Assembly: GCA_037367405.1 (NCBI GenBank)
Contig: JAZKJV010005549.1
Span: 62,001 to 126,000, forward strand
Direction of reading: 5' to 3'
DNA: 64,000 nt
From: Ottelia alismoides
Lineage: Eukaryota; Streptophyta; Magnoliopsida; Alismatales; Hydrocharitaceae
The number at the start of each line of letters is the position of its first letter. Within the stretch, counting starts at the first letter, position 1. This document shows, piece after piece, positions 26,795 through 37,977 of this stretch. A program made the position numbers and the translations under genes. The notes under the pieces were generated by a model, which saw nothing but the letters and a program-made list of their open reading frames with translations, made no database searches and was not told where the DNA came from.

Positions 26795-29700
26795 GTGAAG
26801 ATCGCTCGTTGGAGCCTGTTGCTATTGGCCGCCATCGCCCCGCTGGCCGGTCAAAACGACGCGGATTGCACCCTGCAAACCACGCCGTCCACCCCCTTGC
26901 GCGCGGGCGGACGCCGTGAGCTCACCGCGCCGCTCTCCCTGGTCTGCCAAACCTCCTCCGGCATCGGCTCCGGCCTCGTCTTGAACCTGACGCTCGAAAG
27001 CAGCGTGCCCATCACCTCGCGCGCCGCGGCCGCCAGTGGCTTTCTCGAGACCATCGTTCGCATCGATCCTCTGCCGAATCCCAACGCCAAGGAGCTCTAC
27101 CAGGCCGAGCGCGTCAAAGACACCGTCATCCAGGTGCAGAACATCCGCTTCGACATGGCGCGCAACTCCACGCGCACCTATCGCTTCGACAATCTCCGGC
27201 TCGACGTCAGCGCTCTCGCGCCGGGCGACCGGCCCACCGTCAAGATCAGCGCGCTCGCCGTGCCCTTCGGCATAGAAGTGTCCTCGGCCCGGCAAGATGG
27301 CATCGTCGCCAAGGCCGTCAGCGTCAGCAACGCCTCCGCCACCGTCGGGGTCGTCACCACTCCCGTCGCCACTTCCGTCGCCGACGCCAGGCTGCTGAAG
27401 GGCGAAAGCGGGACGAACGTTCGTGTGGCCACCTTGCGCTTTCGTGAAACCTTCGCCAGCGCGCTGCGCCGCCGCTCGGCCGACCTGCCCAAGGATCTGG
27501 ATACGCGACCCACGCCTACCGCTCAGGCCGACGTCGTCGCGGGTGTCGAGACCGGCGTCTATTTTCCGGATCTCACGCCCAACGGCTTGGCCGATCACGG
27601 TACCCGCCTGCAGGCGATCTTCACCAACATTCCCAGTGGCGTCACGCTCTTTGTCACGCAGACCAACGACGGCGCCAATCTCGAGTCGGCCGCCCGGTTG
27701 ATCGTGTCCGACGCGAACGGCACCGGCGACTTCAAGACCATCACCGGCGACAAGGGGCTGGTCCCGCTCTCTGTCACGAACGGCACCGCCACGGCCACCT
27801 GGGAGGTGCTCAACGATTCGGCTTCCCTCGTCAATGAAATGAATTTCGGCGTCGTGGCCTCTTATCCCTCCGGCTACGAGAGTCTCCCGATTCGTGTGCG
27901 TTTGCTGCTGGCGCCCGTCAGCGCGACGCTGGCGCCCGCCTTCGTCGCGGGCGACAATTCCGCCTTCCTGGGTCCGGTGTTCTCAGCGCCGTTGCCGGTT
28001 CGCGGCAGGTGCGGCCTCTCGGCCAGTCGTTCATTACGCCGCTCACTGTGTTCGTTGTCGACGGCGCGAAGAAGTCAGTGGCGAATGTGCCGGTCACCTT
28101 CAGCGCACCCGCGGGCGGCGCCACCGCGCAACTGCCCGGCGTGCGCACCGTGAACACGAATGCCGATGGCTTGGCGCAGATCAACGCGGCCGCTGGCACG
28201 GTGTCCGGTTCTTACACCGTCTCGGCCACCACCACCGGCGCCGCCGCGGCCGCGCTCTTCGAAACTCGGCAATCAGGGCGTGCCGGTCACGGTGCAGGCG
28301 TTTGGCGGAACGCCGCAATCCGCCTCGCTCGGCACCTCGTTCGCCGCCCCCCTGCAGGCCCGCGTGCTCGATGCCGCCAACAATCCCGTGCCGGGCATCA
28401 CCGTCACCTTCATCGCTCCGGCCAGTTCCGGGGCCACCTGTGCGTTCATCGGCAATGTCACTGTCGCGGTCACCAACGCCGATGGCGTGGCCACCTCGGC
28501 CCTGTGCACGGCGAACAATCTACCCGGCACCTACCCGGTGCAAGCCACCGCCCCAGGCGCCGCCAGCGCCACCTTCTCGCTCACCAACGTGGGCTATACG
28601 CTCTCGCTCCTCGCCGGCAACAATCAATCGGCCCGCGCCCGGCACCGCCTTCGCCAACGCCCTGCAGGCGCGCTTGCTCGATGCCGGGCCAGAATCCGGT
28701 TCCCGGCGTCACCGTCACCTTCGCGGTGCCCGGCTCCGGCGCCAGCGCCGTCTTCGCCAACGGCGTGAACACGGCCGTCACCAACGCCAACGGCGTGGCT
28801 ACGGCGAACGCGCTCACCGCAAACCAGACCGCCGGCGCCTTCACCGTCACCGCCAGCGCTCCCGGCGCGGCGAACACCCTCGCCTACTCGTTGACCAATA
28901 CGCTGGCCACCCTCTCCGCTACGGCGGGCACTCCTCAAGCGACGCGGGTCGGCACGCCCTTCCCCACGGCCTGCAAGTCCGCCTGCTCGACGCGAATCAG
29001 AATCCTGTCGCCGGCGTCACGGTCACCTTCGCGGCGCCCGGCTCCGGTGCCAGCGGCACGTTCGCCAACAACATCAACACGGCAGTCACCAGCGCCAACG
29101 GCATCGCCACCGCGCCCGCGTTCACCGCGAACAGCATCGCGGGCGCCTACACCGTCACCGCCACCGCGCCCGGCGCTTCCGGCTCGGCTACCTTCGCGCT
29201 GACGAACACCCTCGCCGTGATCTCCGCCACTGGCGGCACGCCGCAATCCCGCGCGTGTCGGCGGTGCCTTCCCACGGCGTTGCAGGCGCGCGTGCTCGAC
29301 GCGAATCAACTCCCCGTGCCCGGCGTGACGGTCACCTTTACGGCGCCCGTGTCCGGCGCGAGCGGCACGTTCGCCAACGGCATGAACACCGCCGTCACCG
29401 ACGCGAGCGGCTTCGCCACCGCGCCCGCCTTCACGGCCAACAACACCACCGGTGCCTACACGGTTTCTGCCACCGCACCCGGCGCCACCGGCACTGCCAG
29501 CTTCTCGCTCACCAACGCTCTCGCCGTCATCTCCGCCACCGCGGGCACGCCGCAATCGGCGCGCGTGGGCACGGCATTCTCCACAGCGCTGCAGGTGCGC
29601 GTGCTCGACCCCAATCAGCTGCCCGTGCCCGGCGTGACGGTCACCTTCACGGCGCCAGCGACCGGCTCGAGCGGCACGTTCGCCAACGGCGTCAACACCG

Positions 29701-32700
29701 CCGTCACCGACGCGAGCGGCTTTGCCACGGCGTCCGTGTTCACCGCCAACAGCATCGCGGGCGCTTACACGGTTTCCGCCACCGCGCCCGGCGCGAGCGG
29801 CGCGGCCAGCTTCGCGCTCACCAACACCACCGTCGCGCTCTCCTCCGTGGCCGGCACGCCGCAAGCCACGCCCGCCGGACGGCCCTTCGCCACCGCCTTC
29901 CAGGTGCGCGTGCTCGACGCTAATCAGAACCCGGTGAGCGGCGTCACCGTCACCTTCACCGCGCCCGCCTCCGGCCCGAGCGGCACGTTCGCCAACGGCG
30001 TCAACACGGCCGTCACCAACGCGAGCGGCATCGCCACGGCGCCCGCCTTCACCGCGAACACAACCACCGGCGCCTACAACGTCGTCGCCAGCGCTCCCGG
30101 AACCAGCAGCACCGCCAGCTTCGCGCTCACCAACCTCGAACTCGTCCTCACTCCGCTGTCCGGCACGCCGCAATCGGCGCCCATCGGCACCGCTTTCGCC
30201 GCGCCGCTGCGCGTCCGCGTGGCCGACGCCACGGGCGCCGTCGTCCGCGGCGTCACGGTCACTTTCTTCGCGCCGAACTCCGGCGCTACCGGAGCCTTCG
30301 CCAACGGCGTCAACACCGCCGTCTCCAACGCCGACGGCATCGCCACCTCGGCGGTGTTCACCGCGAATCAAACCCTCGGCCGCTATGCCGTCGATGCCTT
30401 TGCGCCCGGCTCTGGCAACTCCGCCGCCACCTTCGACCTCACCAACGTCGCCGGTGCCCCCGCCGCTTTGGTTTCCAGCGCTGGCACTCCCCAGTCGGCG
30501 CGGCTCGGCGGTGTCTTCGCCACGCGCTTCGCCGTGCGTGTCACCGATGCGCAGCAGAACCCGCTCAGCGGCATCACGGTTACCTTTGCGGCGCCCGCCG
30601 CCGGCGCCAGCGGCGCGTTCGCCAACAACGCCAACACCGCCGTCACCAACAACGACGGCATCGCCACCGCCGCCGCGTTCACCGCCAACAACCTCGCCGG
30701 CACTTATAGCGTCGTCGCCAGCGTCAGCGGCGTCACCGGCAATGCCGCCTTCGCGCTCACCAACCGCGCCCTCACGCTGCAATTGCTGTCCGGCTCCGGC
30801 CAGAGCGCCGCCATCGGCGCCGCCTACGCCGCGCCCTTGCGCGTGCGCGCCGCCGACGGCGATTCATTCATCTCCGGCATCGACGTCACCTTCACGGCCC
30901 CTTCCACCGGCGCGCGCGGCACGTTCAACGGCGCGGCCACCGCCATCGTCACCACGGATCAAAGCGGAATTGCCCAGGCGCCCGTGCTCACCGCCGGCAC
31001 CGTGGCCGGCGCGTTCAACGTCACGGCCAACGCCGCCCCGGCCTCCGCTCCGGTCACCTTCTCGTTCACCAACAACGCCGGACCACCGGCCAGCATCACC
31101 GCCACCGCGGGCACGCCCCAATCCGCGCAAGTCGGCTCGGTCTTCTCTACCGCGCTGCAGGCGCGCGTCACGGACGCCGGGCAGAATCCTCTCTCCGGCG
31201 TGACGGTCACCTTCACGGCCCCGTCTACCGGCGCGCGCGGCGTCTTTGCCAACGGCGTCAATACGGCCGTCACCAATGCCGAAGGCCTCGCCACCGCGCC
31301 TGCGTTCACCGCGAACAACATCCCCGGCGCTTATAGCGTCGTGGCCTCGGTCTCCGGCCTGTCGAGCACTGCCACGTTCGCGCTCACGAATTCGGCCGCG
31401 TCCACCGTTACTTGCAACGCCAGCGCCACCGCTGTCCCCGTCCGCGCCGGTGGACAGGCGGAACTCGCCGCCTCCGTTCTCATCACCTGCACCGGCGGAT
31501 CGCCGCTCTTCCAAACGCTCGAGCCCATCACCTGGCGCGTCGCGGCGAACGTGCCCATCACCTCGCGCATCCTCGGGCAAACCACCGGCGAAGCTCCGCG
31601 CGTCTGGCGCGATGCCCTGCTGCTCATCGATGAACCCGCGCCCGGCCAGCAATTCCCCTGCCTCACCGGCTTCTGCCTCGGCTACGGCAACGGGCAGGGC
31701 ACCGGTTACTACGGCGCCGGCGAGCTCAATCGCAACGTCTTCCAGGGCTCCCACGCGCCCAGCGCGAGCGACCGTACGCTCGAGTTCGCCTCCATCCCCT
31801 TCGATCCCCCCGGCGCGAACGCCGTCCGCCGCTACCGCCTCGAGAACATCCGCGTCGACGCCTCTCAGGCCAACGGGCCCGTCACGCTCGATCTCTCGCT
31901 CCAGAATTTCGAAACGCCCATCCAGTTCACGCCCGTCACGCTCACCGTCGCCACGCCCGTGGCCGCCGGCGCCGTCTCCGTCTTCGATCCGCCCGGGCTC
32001 GCGCTCCAGCCCACCGGCAACCTCATCGATTCCACCGCGGCGCTCAACGCCCAACGCGCCGCCACGCTGCGTTATTCCGAAACCTTCGCCGCGCTCTTCA
32101 AACGCCGTACCAGTGCCACGCCGGCCACCGCCGACGTCTCCCCCGCGCCAGCGAACCAGAACACCCCCGGCGTGAACGCGAACACCGAAACCGGCTTCTT
32201 CAACTCCGCTTTCCCCAGCGCGGGCAACTACGGCGATCTCTCCAAAGCCGGCCTCGCCGACCACGCCACCCGCCTCGTGCTCCGCTTCACCAACGTGCCC
32301 GACGGTGCGCAACTCCTCGTCCGCACCACCAACGAGGATGATTCCGGCGTCACCATCGCCCGCCTCATCCAGACCGACGTTTCCGGCCAAGGCGTGTTTC
32401 AACCGCAGCCCGGCAGTCCCACCGCGCCCATCAGCCTCTTGGGCGGCTCGGGCATTGCCGTCTATGAGCTCGTGCAAACCAACCCCGCCCTGCTCGAAAC
32501 GCTCACGCTGCCCGTCTTCGTCACCGCCCCCGCGGGCACCGTCACCACCGCCCCCGTGCGCGTCGAAGCTTTGCTCGCGCCGTCGTCCACGCCGTTGCTC
32601 GCCATTCCGCGCTTCAGTCTCACCGCGTCGAATCCCCAGCCGCTCTTCGAACTCCGCCGCGCGGCTCCCGTGCTGCTCACCGCCGCGCCCGGCGCGCTCG

Positions 32701-34937
32701 CGTTCACCGTGCGCGACGGCCAAATCACCGCGCCGCAGCAATTGACCATCGCCACCTCGAATCCGTTGGTCAACGTCGACGTGTCGCTCGACGTGCCGGG
32801 CGCGTTGCCGCTCGTGCTCGCCATTCCCACGGGAAAAACGACGCTCGTCACCAACGTGCAGCCCGCCAACGGCCCCCTACAGCCCGGCCGCTACGATGGC
32901 ACCATCCGCATCGTCAGCCCGCAGGCCGCCAACAGCCCGTTGCTCGTGCCTGTCTCGCTCACCGTCGAACGTCCGCTGCGCCTGCTGTCGCTCGACCCCG
33001 TCACCACCGTCGCCCAAGGACCCGCCTTCCGCCTCAACGCGCAGGCGCAGGGCGTTCCCGTGGGTTCCGTGCTCCTGTGGGACAACGAAGCGCTGCCCAC
33101 CGTCGTCTTCAACGACAACCTCGCCGCCGACGTGCCCGCTCGTCTCATCGCGAACCCCGGCCGCGCCACCATCCGTATCCGCACGCCGGAGAACGTCCTC
33201 TCGAACTCGCTCCCGTTCGACGTCACGCCGCGCATCATTCTTTCGAGCCTCGACCCCGTGAGCGTCACCGCCACGCGCAGCGCCTTCACGCTCACCGTCA
33301 CGGGCTCCGGCTTCCTGCCCGGTTCTCAGGTCAAGCTCGGCGACCTCACGCTCACGCCCAACACCACTTCTTCCAGCCTGCTGCTCGTCAACGTCCCCGC
33401 CAGCGCCGTCGCCACGCCGCGCGACCTCCCCGTGCAAGTCATCGCCGCCGGCGGCTCCTCCAACGCCCTCAATCTTGGCGTGCTCCCCAAGCCGGAGATC
33501 ACTGGCGTCACCGGCGACGCCACCGCGCCCATGCGCGTCAACGGCAACTTCTTCCGCGCCGCCCACCGCATCATCGTCAACGGCCTCAACGTCGCCACGC
33601 AGTTCGTCAGCGACCGTCAGTTGATCGCCATTCTCCCCGGCGGTCTTGATCTCTCGACGTTGCGCTTCATCGTCACCACGCCCGATGGCGTCAGTTCCAA
33701 CGAGATCGTCGTCACCCAGCAGAGCGCCACGCAGAACATCACCATCAGCGGCCTGCTCGCCGCCGGCGACACCAACGCCTTCCTCACCCTCGATGGCGTG
33801 GGCTTCCAGGCCGACACCGTCGTCGACTTCTCGCGCGACGGCCGTCCGCCCGTGCGCAGCACGCCCACGCGCCTCACCATCACACAGATGGTGATCCCCG
33901 TGCCAGCCGCGCTGCTCGACCGCGCTGGCCCGCTGCAAATCCAATTGATTCCGCCTCGCGGCACCGCCATCCCCAATCCAATGAGCACCAACGTGCTGCC
34001 CGCGCCGGAACTCTTCAGCGTCTCGCCCGCCACGGTCACCGTCGGTGGACCCGCGCCGCGGCTGCTGGCGGTCGGCGCCAACATCCTCGCGGGTTCTCGC
34101 CTCGTCGTCAACGGCCAGCCCGTCGCCACCGATGCCGCGGGCAGTGGTCTCGGGGCCACGCTCCCCGCCAGCGCCTTCACGCTCCCGGGCGCGATTCCCA
34201 TCCGCGTGCAAGGCCCCGGCGGCGCGTTGTCCAACGAGTTCAATCTCACCGCTGTGCTGCCCGCGCTGCCCGCCATCACGCTCTTCCTCGACGGCCCGGC
34301 GGCGCTGCGTTCACGCGCCACCATCGCGGGCCGCGTGCGCCTCGCTGCCGCCTTCCCCGTCGACCTCGACATCGACCTCGCGCTCGACTTCGAGCCCGAA
34401 GGCGGCGGGCCGTTCGATCCCTCGGTCGCCCTCTCCCGCCGCCGCGTGACCATTCCGGCTGGCAGCGGAGAATCCGATCTCTTTCTCCTGAACACCGGCG
34501 CTACGGCCGGCATCATCGTACTCTCGAGCACCGTCACTCCCGCCCGCAGCGGGGCGCTGCCCGGCGTCACCCAGCGCGTCACCGTCCTGCGCCAAGCCCC
34601 CGAAATCACCGGCCTCCGCTGCGACCGCAACTTCGACGCCCGCACGCTCGTCATCACGGCCGACGGCTTTACGAACACCCGCGAAATGCGGCAGGCGCGG
34701 TTCACCTTCGAGCCCGCGGCCGGCGAAACGCTCGCCGCCACCGAGTTTACGCTCGACGTGGCCAACACCTTTGGCGCCTTCTTCGCGCGGCGCGACAATC
34801 CGCCGCCCGGCGGCCTCTTCAGCTACCGCCAGGAGTTCACCGTGCAGGGCAGCCCGGGTTCGATTGGTTCTGTGTCGTTGACGGTCGTGAATGGCGCGGG
34901 CGCGTCGAACACGCTCGGCGCCGAATGCAAGCCTTAG
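26795..34937 (+). pseudogene. Giant secreted Ig-repeat protein (paralogue 2), multiple frameshifts in the repeat array
   Basis: Read through its breaks this is a roughly 2713-residue exported protein. GTG at 26795 begins the signal peptide KIARWSLLLLAAIAPLAGQ and follows GAGGAAGAAG. An N-terminal Cys module (26.9-28.0 kb) is followed by about eleven Big-type Ig repeats to 31.4 kb. A second Cys module then begins VTCNASATAVPVRAGGQ, followed by TIG-like units and a terminal module (EITGLRCDRNFDARTLVITADG) paralogous to the neighbour's. Seven single-base indels at about 27,988, 28,262, 28,638, 28,688, 28,970, 29,252 and 29,271 shift the frame; after that it is open for 5.6 kb. The clustering in repeats suggests assembly error, though phase variation or decay cannot be excluded. 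The stop overlaps the convergent Uma2 gene. Confidence 0.78.
28304..31410 (+). repeat. Tandem array of ~309-bp Ig-like repeats
   Basis: Ten consecutive units begin near 28304, 28615, 28927, 29233, 29541, 29850, 30160, 30481, 30790 and 31108, a period of 306-321 bp or about 103 residues. Each encodes the pattern GTPQSA, then LQARVLDANQNPVPGVTVTF, then FANGVNTAVTNA, then GIATAPAFTAN, then SFALTN. An eleventh divergent unit precedes them. Units 3-6 are closest to each other at DNA level, pointing to recent duplication or gene conversion. Confidence 0.85.
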
Positions 34938-35509
34938 CGGCCGAACAGCGCAGCGACGGTCGTTTCGGTGCCCGAGGGGAGCATCACCAGGTCCGCCTCA
35001 CCCAGCACCACCACGCGCGAATAGAATCCGCCGCGCGGCTCCGTGTGCCGATGCAACTCGCGACGGTTCACATCGGCCACCCAGTATTCGCCGATCCCCG
35101 CGCGCGCGTACAGCGGACCTTTTTCGTCCAGGTCATAGGCGAGCGTCGTGTCCGAAACTTCCACCAGCAGTCTAATGTCGCGAGGAACAGGTCGCGATCC
35201 CAATTCTCGATCGGGCTTGTTCAGAACAATGACATCAGGAGCTGGCTCGCTGGTCGGGTTGTCTTCAGGCGACACGTCGATCGATACCTGGGACAGCACG
35301 AAGTCCTCGCCGAGCTGCGCCATCAAGCGGCTCATCAGCCTTTTGACGAGCGATCCGTGCGGGACGTTTTGGCCCATCTGCGCAATCACCTCTCCATTCA
35401 CCAGCTCATACGACGCGGGCAAAAGACCCTCTGCCCGCATCCGCTCGCAATCGGATCGCGTGAATCGCACCGCCGCCGGCGCGCGCCAATGTTGAACCGC
35501 AGCCAACAT
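34934..35509 (-). CDS. Uma2 family (DUF820) putative endonuclease
   Basis: This is a 191-residue member of the Uma2/DUF820 family, which has a restriction-endonuclease-like fold and is massively expanded in cyanobacteria, with scattered acidobacterial copies. Expected core elements are visible: YELVNGEVIAQM at residues ~39-50, APDVIVL near 98, LLVEVSDTTLAYDLDEKGPLYARAGIGEYWVADV near 117-150. The acidic and Lys residues in APD and EVSDTT...K form the presumed nuclease site. Biological role unknown. GATAAT ends 6 nt before the ATG and overlaps the stop of the upstream ceramidase-like gene, so it may have its own leaderless promoter. Confidence 0.85.
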   Translation of the reverse strand: MLAAVQHWRAPAAVRFTRSDCERMRAEGLLPASYELVNGEVIAQMGQNVPHGSLVKRLMSRLMAQLGEDFVLSQVSIDVSPEDNPTSEPAPDVIVLNKPDRELGSRPVPRDIRLLVEVSDTTLAYDLDEKGPLYARAGIGEYWVADVNRRELHRHTEPRGGFYSRVVVLGEADLVMLPSGTETTVAALFGR

Positions 35510-35516
35510 ACCTGAA

Positions 35517-36887
35517 TTATCTCACCAACTCTTTGAAAGCCCCCGTAATCACCGGCCCCGCCTCCGGCCCCACGGAGTTCACCTCGCCATACCATGCCTT
35601 CGCCGCGCCTTTCAAATACGGCGCCTTCTCGTCCCACTCCGCCTTGGGCAGAATGTACCCGATCTCGTCGTTCGCCAAGCCGAACAACATCCGGTACGGC
35701 GCCTTCATCTGCTGCTTCACCGCAGGCTCGACGGCCGCCTGCGGATAGTCGGCCTCCGGAAACTTCTCCACTCCGCCGACGCTCAACTCCGGATACGCCT
35801 CGCCCGGAATCGCCGCCGCCTCCACCACCGGCTTCTCCCCGCGCGACAAGCGCAAGTACCCCACCACCGTCTCTAAAGTCCCATCCGCGCCAAACGGCTT
35901 CCGCCCCTTGAACAACCCGGCCGCCGCCGCCAATTTGAAATTCGCGTTCGCCACTGGGATCTTCACGCGCTTCTCTCGATACTCGATCCGGTTCACTTTC
36001 GTCTCCGGCGCGCTCCGCACCGCTTCGAACGCCACCTCCGCCAGCCGCTGCCCGATGATCTCCGCAAAGCGGAACGAATTCGCCGGCGCTTGGTCCGCCG
36101 TGCGCGGATCGCGCAGCTTCACGCCCAGCGGCGATTGCATCCCGCCCACCGCGCCGTTCACGAACACCGGAATGCCGCCGCCCATCGTCTCCATCGTCTT
36201 GTAGAACTCCGCCAGATAGTCGGCCGTGATCTCCGTATTGCGCGACCCCAACGCCTCCGGGTGATTCGCCCAATTCACCAGCGTCGCCAGCGCGCGCCGC
36301 CGCTTCGTCGTCAGGCGCAGCACCGTCACTTCGGCATCGTTCACCACCGGCGGCCGCGTATCGTTCAAAAACGTCTTCAGCACCGGCGAGTTGTCCTTCG
36401 CGATAAACAAGCGGGCGCCTTTCATCCCCTTCAACGCCTCGAGCGCCGCTTCCACCGTGCGATCGACGACGAACTGGTTGTAGGCTTCCACAATCCCGCT
36501 CACGCCGGTCTTCGCGCCCCACAAGCCCATCGTGTCCGGCCCCTGGTGGCCATGGTTCGCCGCGACGATCATCTCCACCGGCCGGCCGGCCTTCGCCTTC
36601 ACCGCTGCGCGAATCTTCTCCACATCCGCGTTGAACAATCCAATCGCGTCCACGCCGCAGATCACCACCGTCGCCTTCGCGCCGGTGCTCAATGCCAAAC
36701 AGCGTGCGTAGAGGTCGTCATGCACGCCCGTCGCCGCACGGCCTTGTCCGAAACCGGCCCAAAATGGATGGGCCCGGTGTGGTGAGTTGTCGCGCATGTC
36801 CGGCGTGATCACGCGCGCCGCCGCGCCCGCCTTCAACCCCGCTTCCAGCCCGGAAGACAACGCCAGCAGCAGAAGAAGAAATCGCAT
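35517..36887 (-). CDS. Neutral/alkaline ceramidase-like secreted protein
   Basis: This is a 456-residue exported protein (signal peptide MRFLLLLLALSSGLEAG) of the same broad family as the broken gene at 17.3-18.6 kb. Family marks include AGAAARVITPD, DLYARCLALSTGAKATVVICGVDAIGLF, the metal-binding-type NHGHQGPDT, and NWANHPEALGSRNTEITADYL. It is intact. ATG at 36887 is chosen because it starts the signal peptide and TATCCT lies 7 nt upstream. It is divergent from the TIM-barrel gene at 36925. Amide hydrolase activity is a family-level inference, and the substrate is not known. Confidence 0.82.
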   Translation of the reverse strand: MRFLLLLLALSSGLEAGLKAGAAARVITPDMRDNSPHRAHPFWAGFGQGRAATGVHDDLYARCLALSTGAKATVVICGVDAIGLFNADVEKIRAAVKAKAGRPVEMIVAANHGHQGPDTMGLWGAKTGVSGIVEAYNQFVVDRTVEAALEALKGMKGARLFIAKDNSPVLKTFLNDTRPPVVNDAEVTVLRLTTKRRRALATLVNWANHPEALGSRNTEITADYLAEFYKTMETMGGGIPVFVNGAVGGMQSPLGVKLRDPRTADQAPANSFRFAEIIGQRLAEVAFEAVRSAPETKVNRIEYREKRVKIPVANANFKLAAAAGLFKGRKPFGADGTLETVVGYLRLSRGEKPVVEAAAIPGEAYPELSVGGVEKFPEADYPQAAVEPAVKQQMKAPYRMLFGLANDEIGYILPKAEWDEKAPYLKGAAKAWYGEVNSVGPEAGPVITGAFKELVR

Positions 36888-36894
36888 CCTCGTC

Positions 36895-36916
36895 AGGATA
36901 ACCGATCTAGTACAAT
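36895..36916. promoter_or_regulatory. Divergent -10 pair, ceramidase-like / TIM-barrel operon
   Basis: TATCCT on the minus strand (36900-36895) ends 7 nt before the ATG at 36887. TACAAT on the plus strand (36911-36916) ends 8 nt before the ATG at 36925. The elements are back to back with 10 bp between them. Leaderless transcription in both directions is inferred. Confidence 0.45.
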
Positions 36917-36924
36917 GGCCCCTG

Positions 36925-37977
36925 ATGACGCAAATCAAAGGTCCCGCGATTTTCCTCGCGCAGTTCATGGGCGATGCCGCCCCCTTCGACAATTTCCCCA
37001 ACATCACGCAATGGGCCAAGGATCTCGGCTATCTCGGCGTGCAGGTCCCCAGTTGGGACGGCCGCGTCATCGACATCAAGAAGGCCGCCGAATCGAAGAG
37101 CTATTGCGACGATTGGCGCGCCCAGGCCAACGGCCTCGCCATCACGGAGCTCGCCTGCCACCTGCAAGGCCAACTCGTCGCCTCCCACCCGGCCTACGAC
37201 GAGCTCTTCGACGCCTTTGCGCCCGCCAAGGTCCATGGCGACCCCAGGGCTCGCACCGAGTGGGCCACTCAGCAGCTCAAGCTCGTCATCCGTGCCAGCG
37301 CCAATCTCGGCCTGAAGGTGTTGCCCAGCTTCACCGGCGCCATTCTGTGGCCCACGCTTTATCCCTGGCCGCAGCGCCCCGCCGGCCTCGTGGAAGAAGG
37401 CTTCAAGGAACTCGCCAAGCGCTGGAAGCCCATCCTCGATTTCGCCGACAAGTACGATCAAACCTTCGCCTACGAACTCCATCCCGGCGAAGACACCTTC
37501 GACGGCGCGACGTTTGAAATGTTCCTCGCCGCCACCGGCAACCACCCGCGCGTCGGCATCAACTACGATCCCTCGCACTTCATCCTGCAATGCCTGGACT
37601 ATGTGCGCTTCATCGATACCTACGGGCCCTACATCAAGGCCTTCCACGTCAAGGACGCCGAGTTCCGCCCCAGCGAACGCGCCGGCGTCTACGGCGGCTT
37701 CCTCGGCTGGAAGGATCGTCCCGGCCGCTTCCGCTCGCTCGGCGACGGTCAGGTCGATTTCAAGCAGGTCTTCACTCGCATGACGGCCATCGGCTATCAA
37801 TCCTGGGCCGTGCTCGAATGGGAATGCTGCTACAAGGACGCCTCCCAAGGCGCCGCCGAAGGCGCGCCCTTCATCGCCTCGCACTTGATCACCTCGCCCG
37901 CCAAAGCCTTCGACGATTTCGCCGGCGCCGGGTCCGACACCAAGCGCAACCGCCGCATCCTCGGCCTCGCGAAATGA
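36925..37977 (+). CDS. Sugar phosphate isomerase/epimerase-type TIM barrel
   Basis: This is a 350-residue cytoplasmic protein of the xylose-isomerase-like TIM-barrel superfamily. Signature segments are WAKDLGYLGVQVPSW, FADKYDQTFAYELHPGEDTFDG, INYDPSHFILQ, IKAFHVKDAEF and SWAVLEWECCY, which supply the usual Glu/Asp/His metal ligands. Such enzymes isomerise or epimerise sugars or inositol-type compounds. It heads a plus-strand run of seven genes to 44.0 kb and overlaps the GlcG-like gene by 4 bp. ATG at 36925 is supported by the homologous N terminus and the upstream TACAAT. Confidence 0.87.
   Translation: MTQIKGPAIFLAQFMGDAAPFDNFPNITQWAKDLGYLGVQVPSWDGRVIDIKKAAESKSYCDDWRAQANGLAITELACHLQGQLVASHPAYDELFDAFAPAKVHGDPRARTEWATQQLKLVIRASANLGLKVLPSFTGAILWPTLYPWPQRPAGLVEEGFKELAKRWKPILDFADKYDQTFAYELHPGEDTFDGATFEMFLAATGNHPRVGINYDPSHFILQCLDYVRFIDTYGPYIKAFHVKDAEFRPSERAGVYGGFLGWKDRPGRFRSLGDGQVDFKQVFTRMTAIGYQSWAVLEWECCYKDASQGAAEGAPFIASHLITSPAKAFDDFAGAGSDTKRNRRILGLAK

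Noticed and set aside
28304..31410. CRISPR-like array
   Set aside because: The repeats are ~309 bp, coding and degenerate; no short identical repeats with unique spacers.
28935..32741. Minus-strand frames of 600+ residues opposite the Ig repeats
   Set aside because: The repeated Gly/Glu/Arg pattern mirrors the plus-strand repeats; no start signals or domains.
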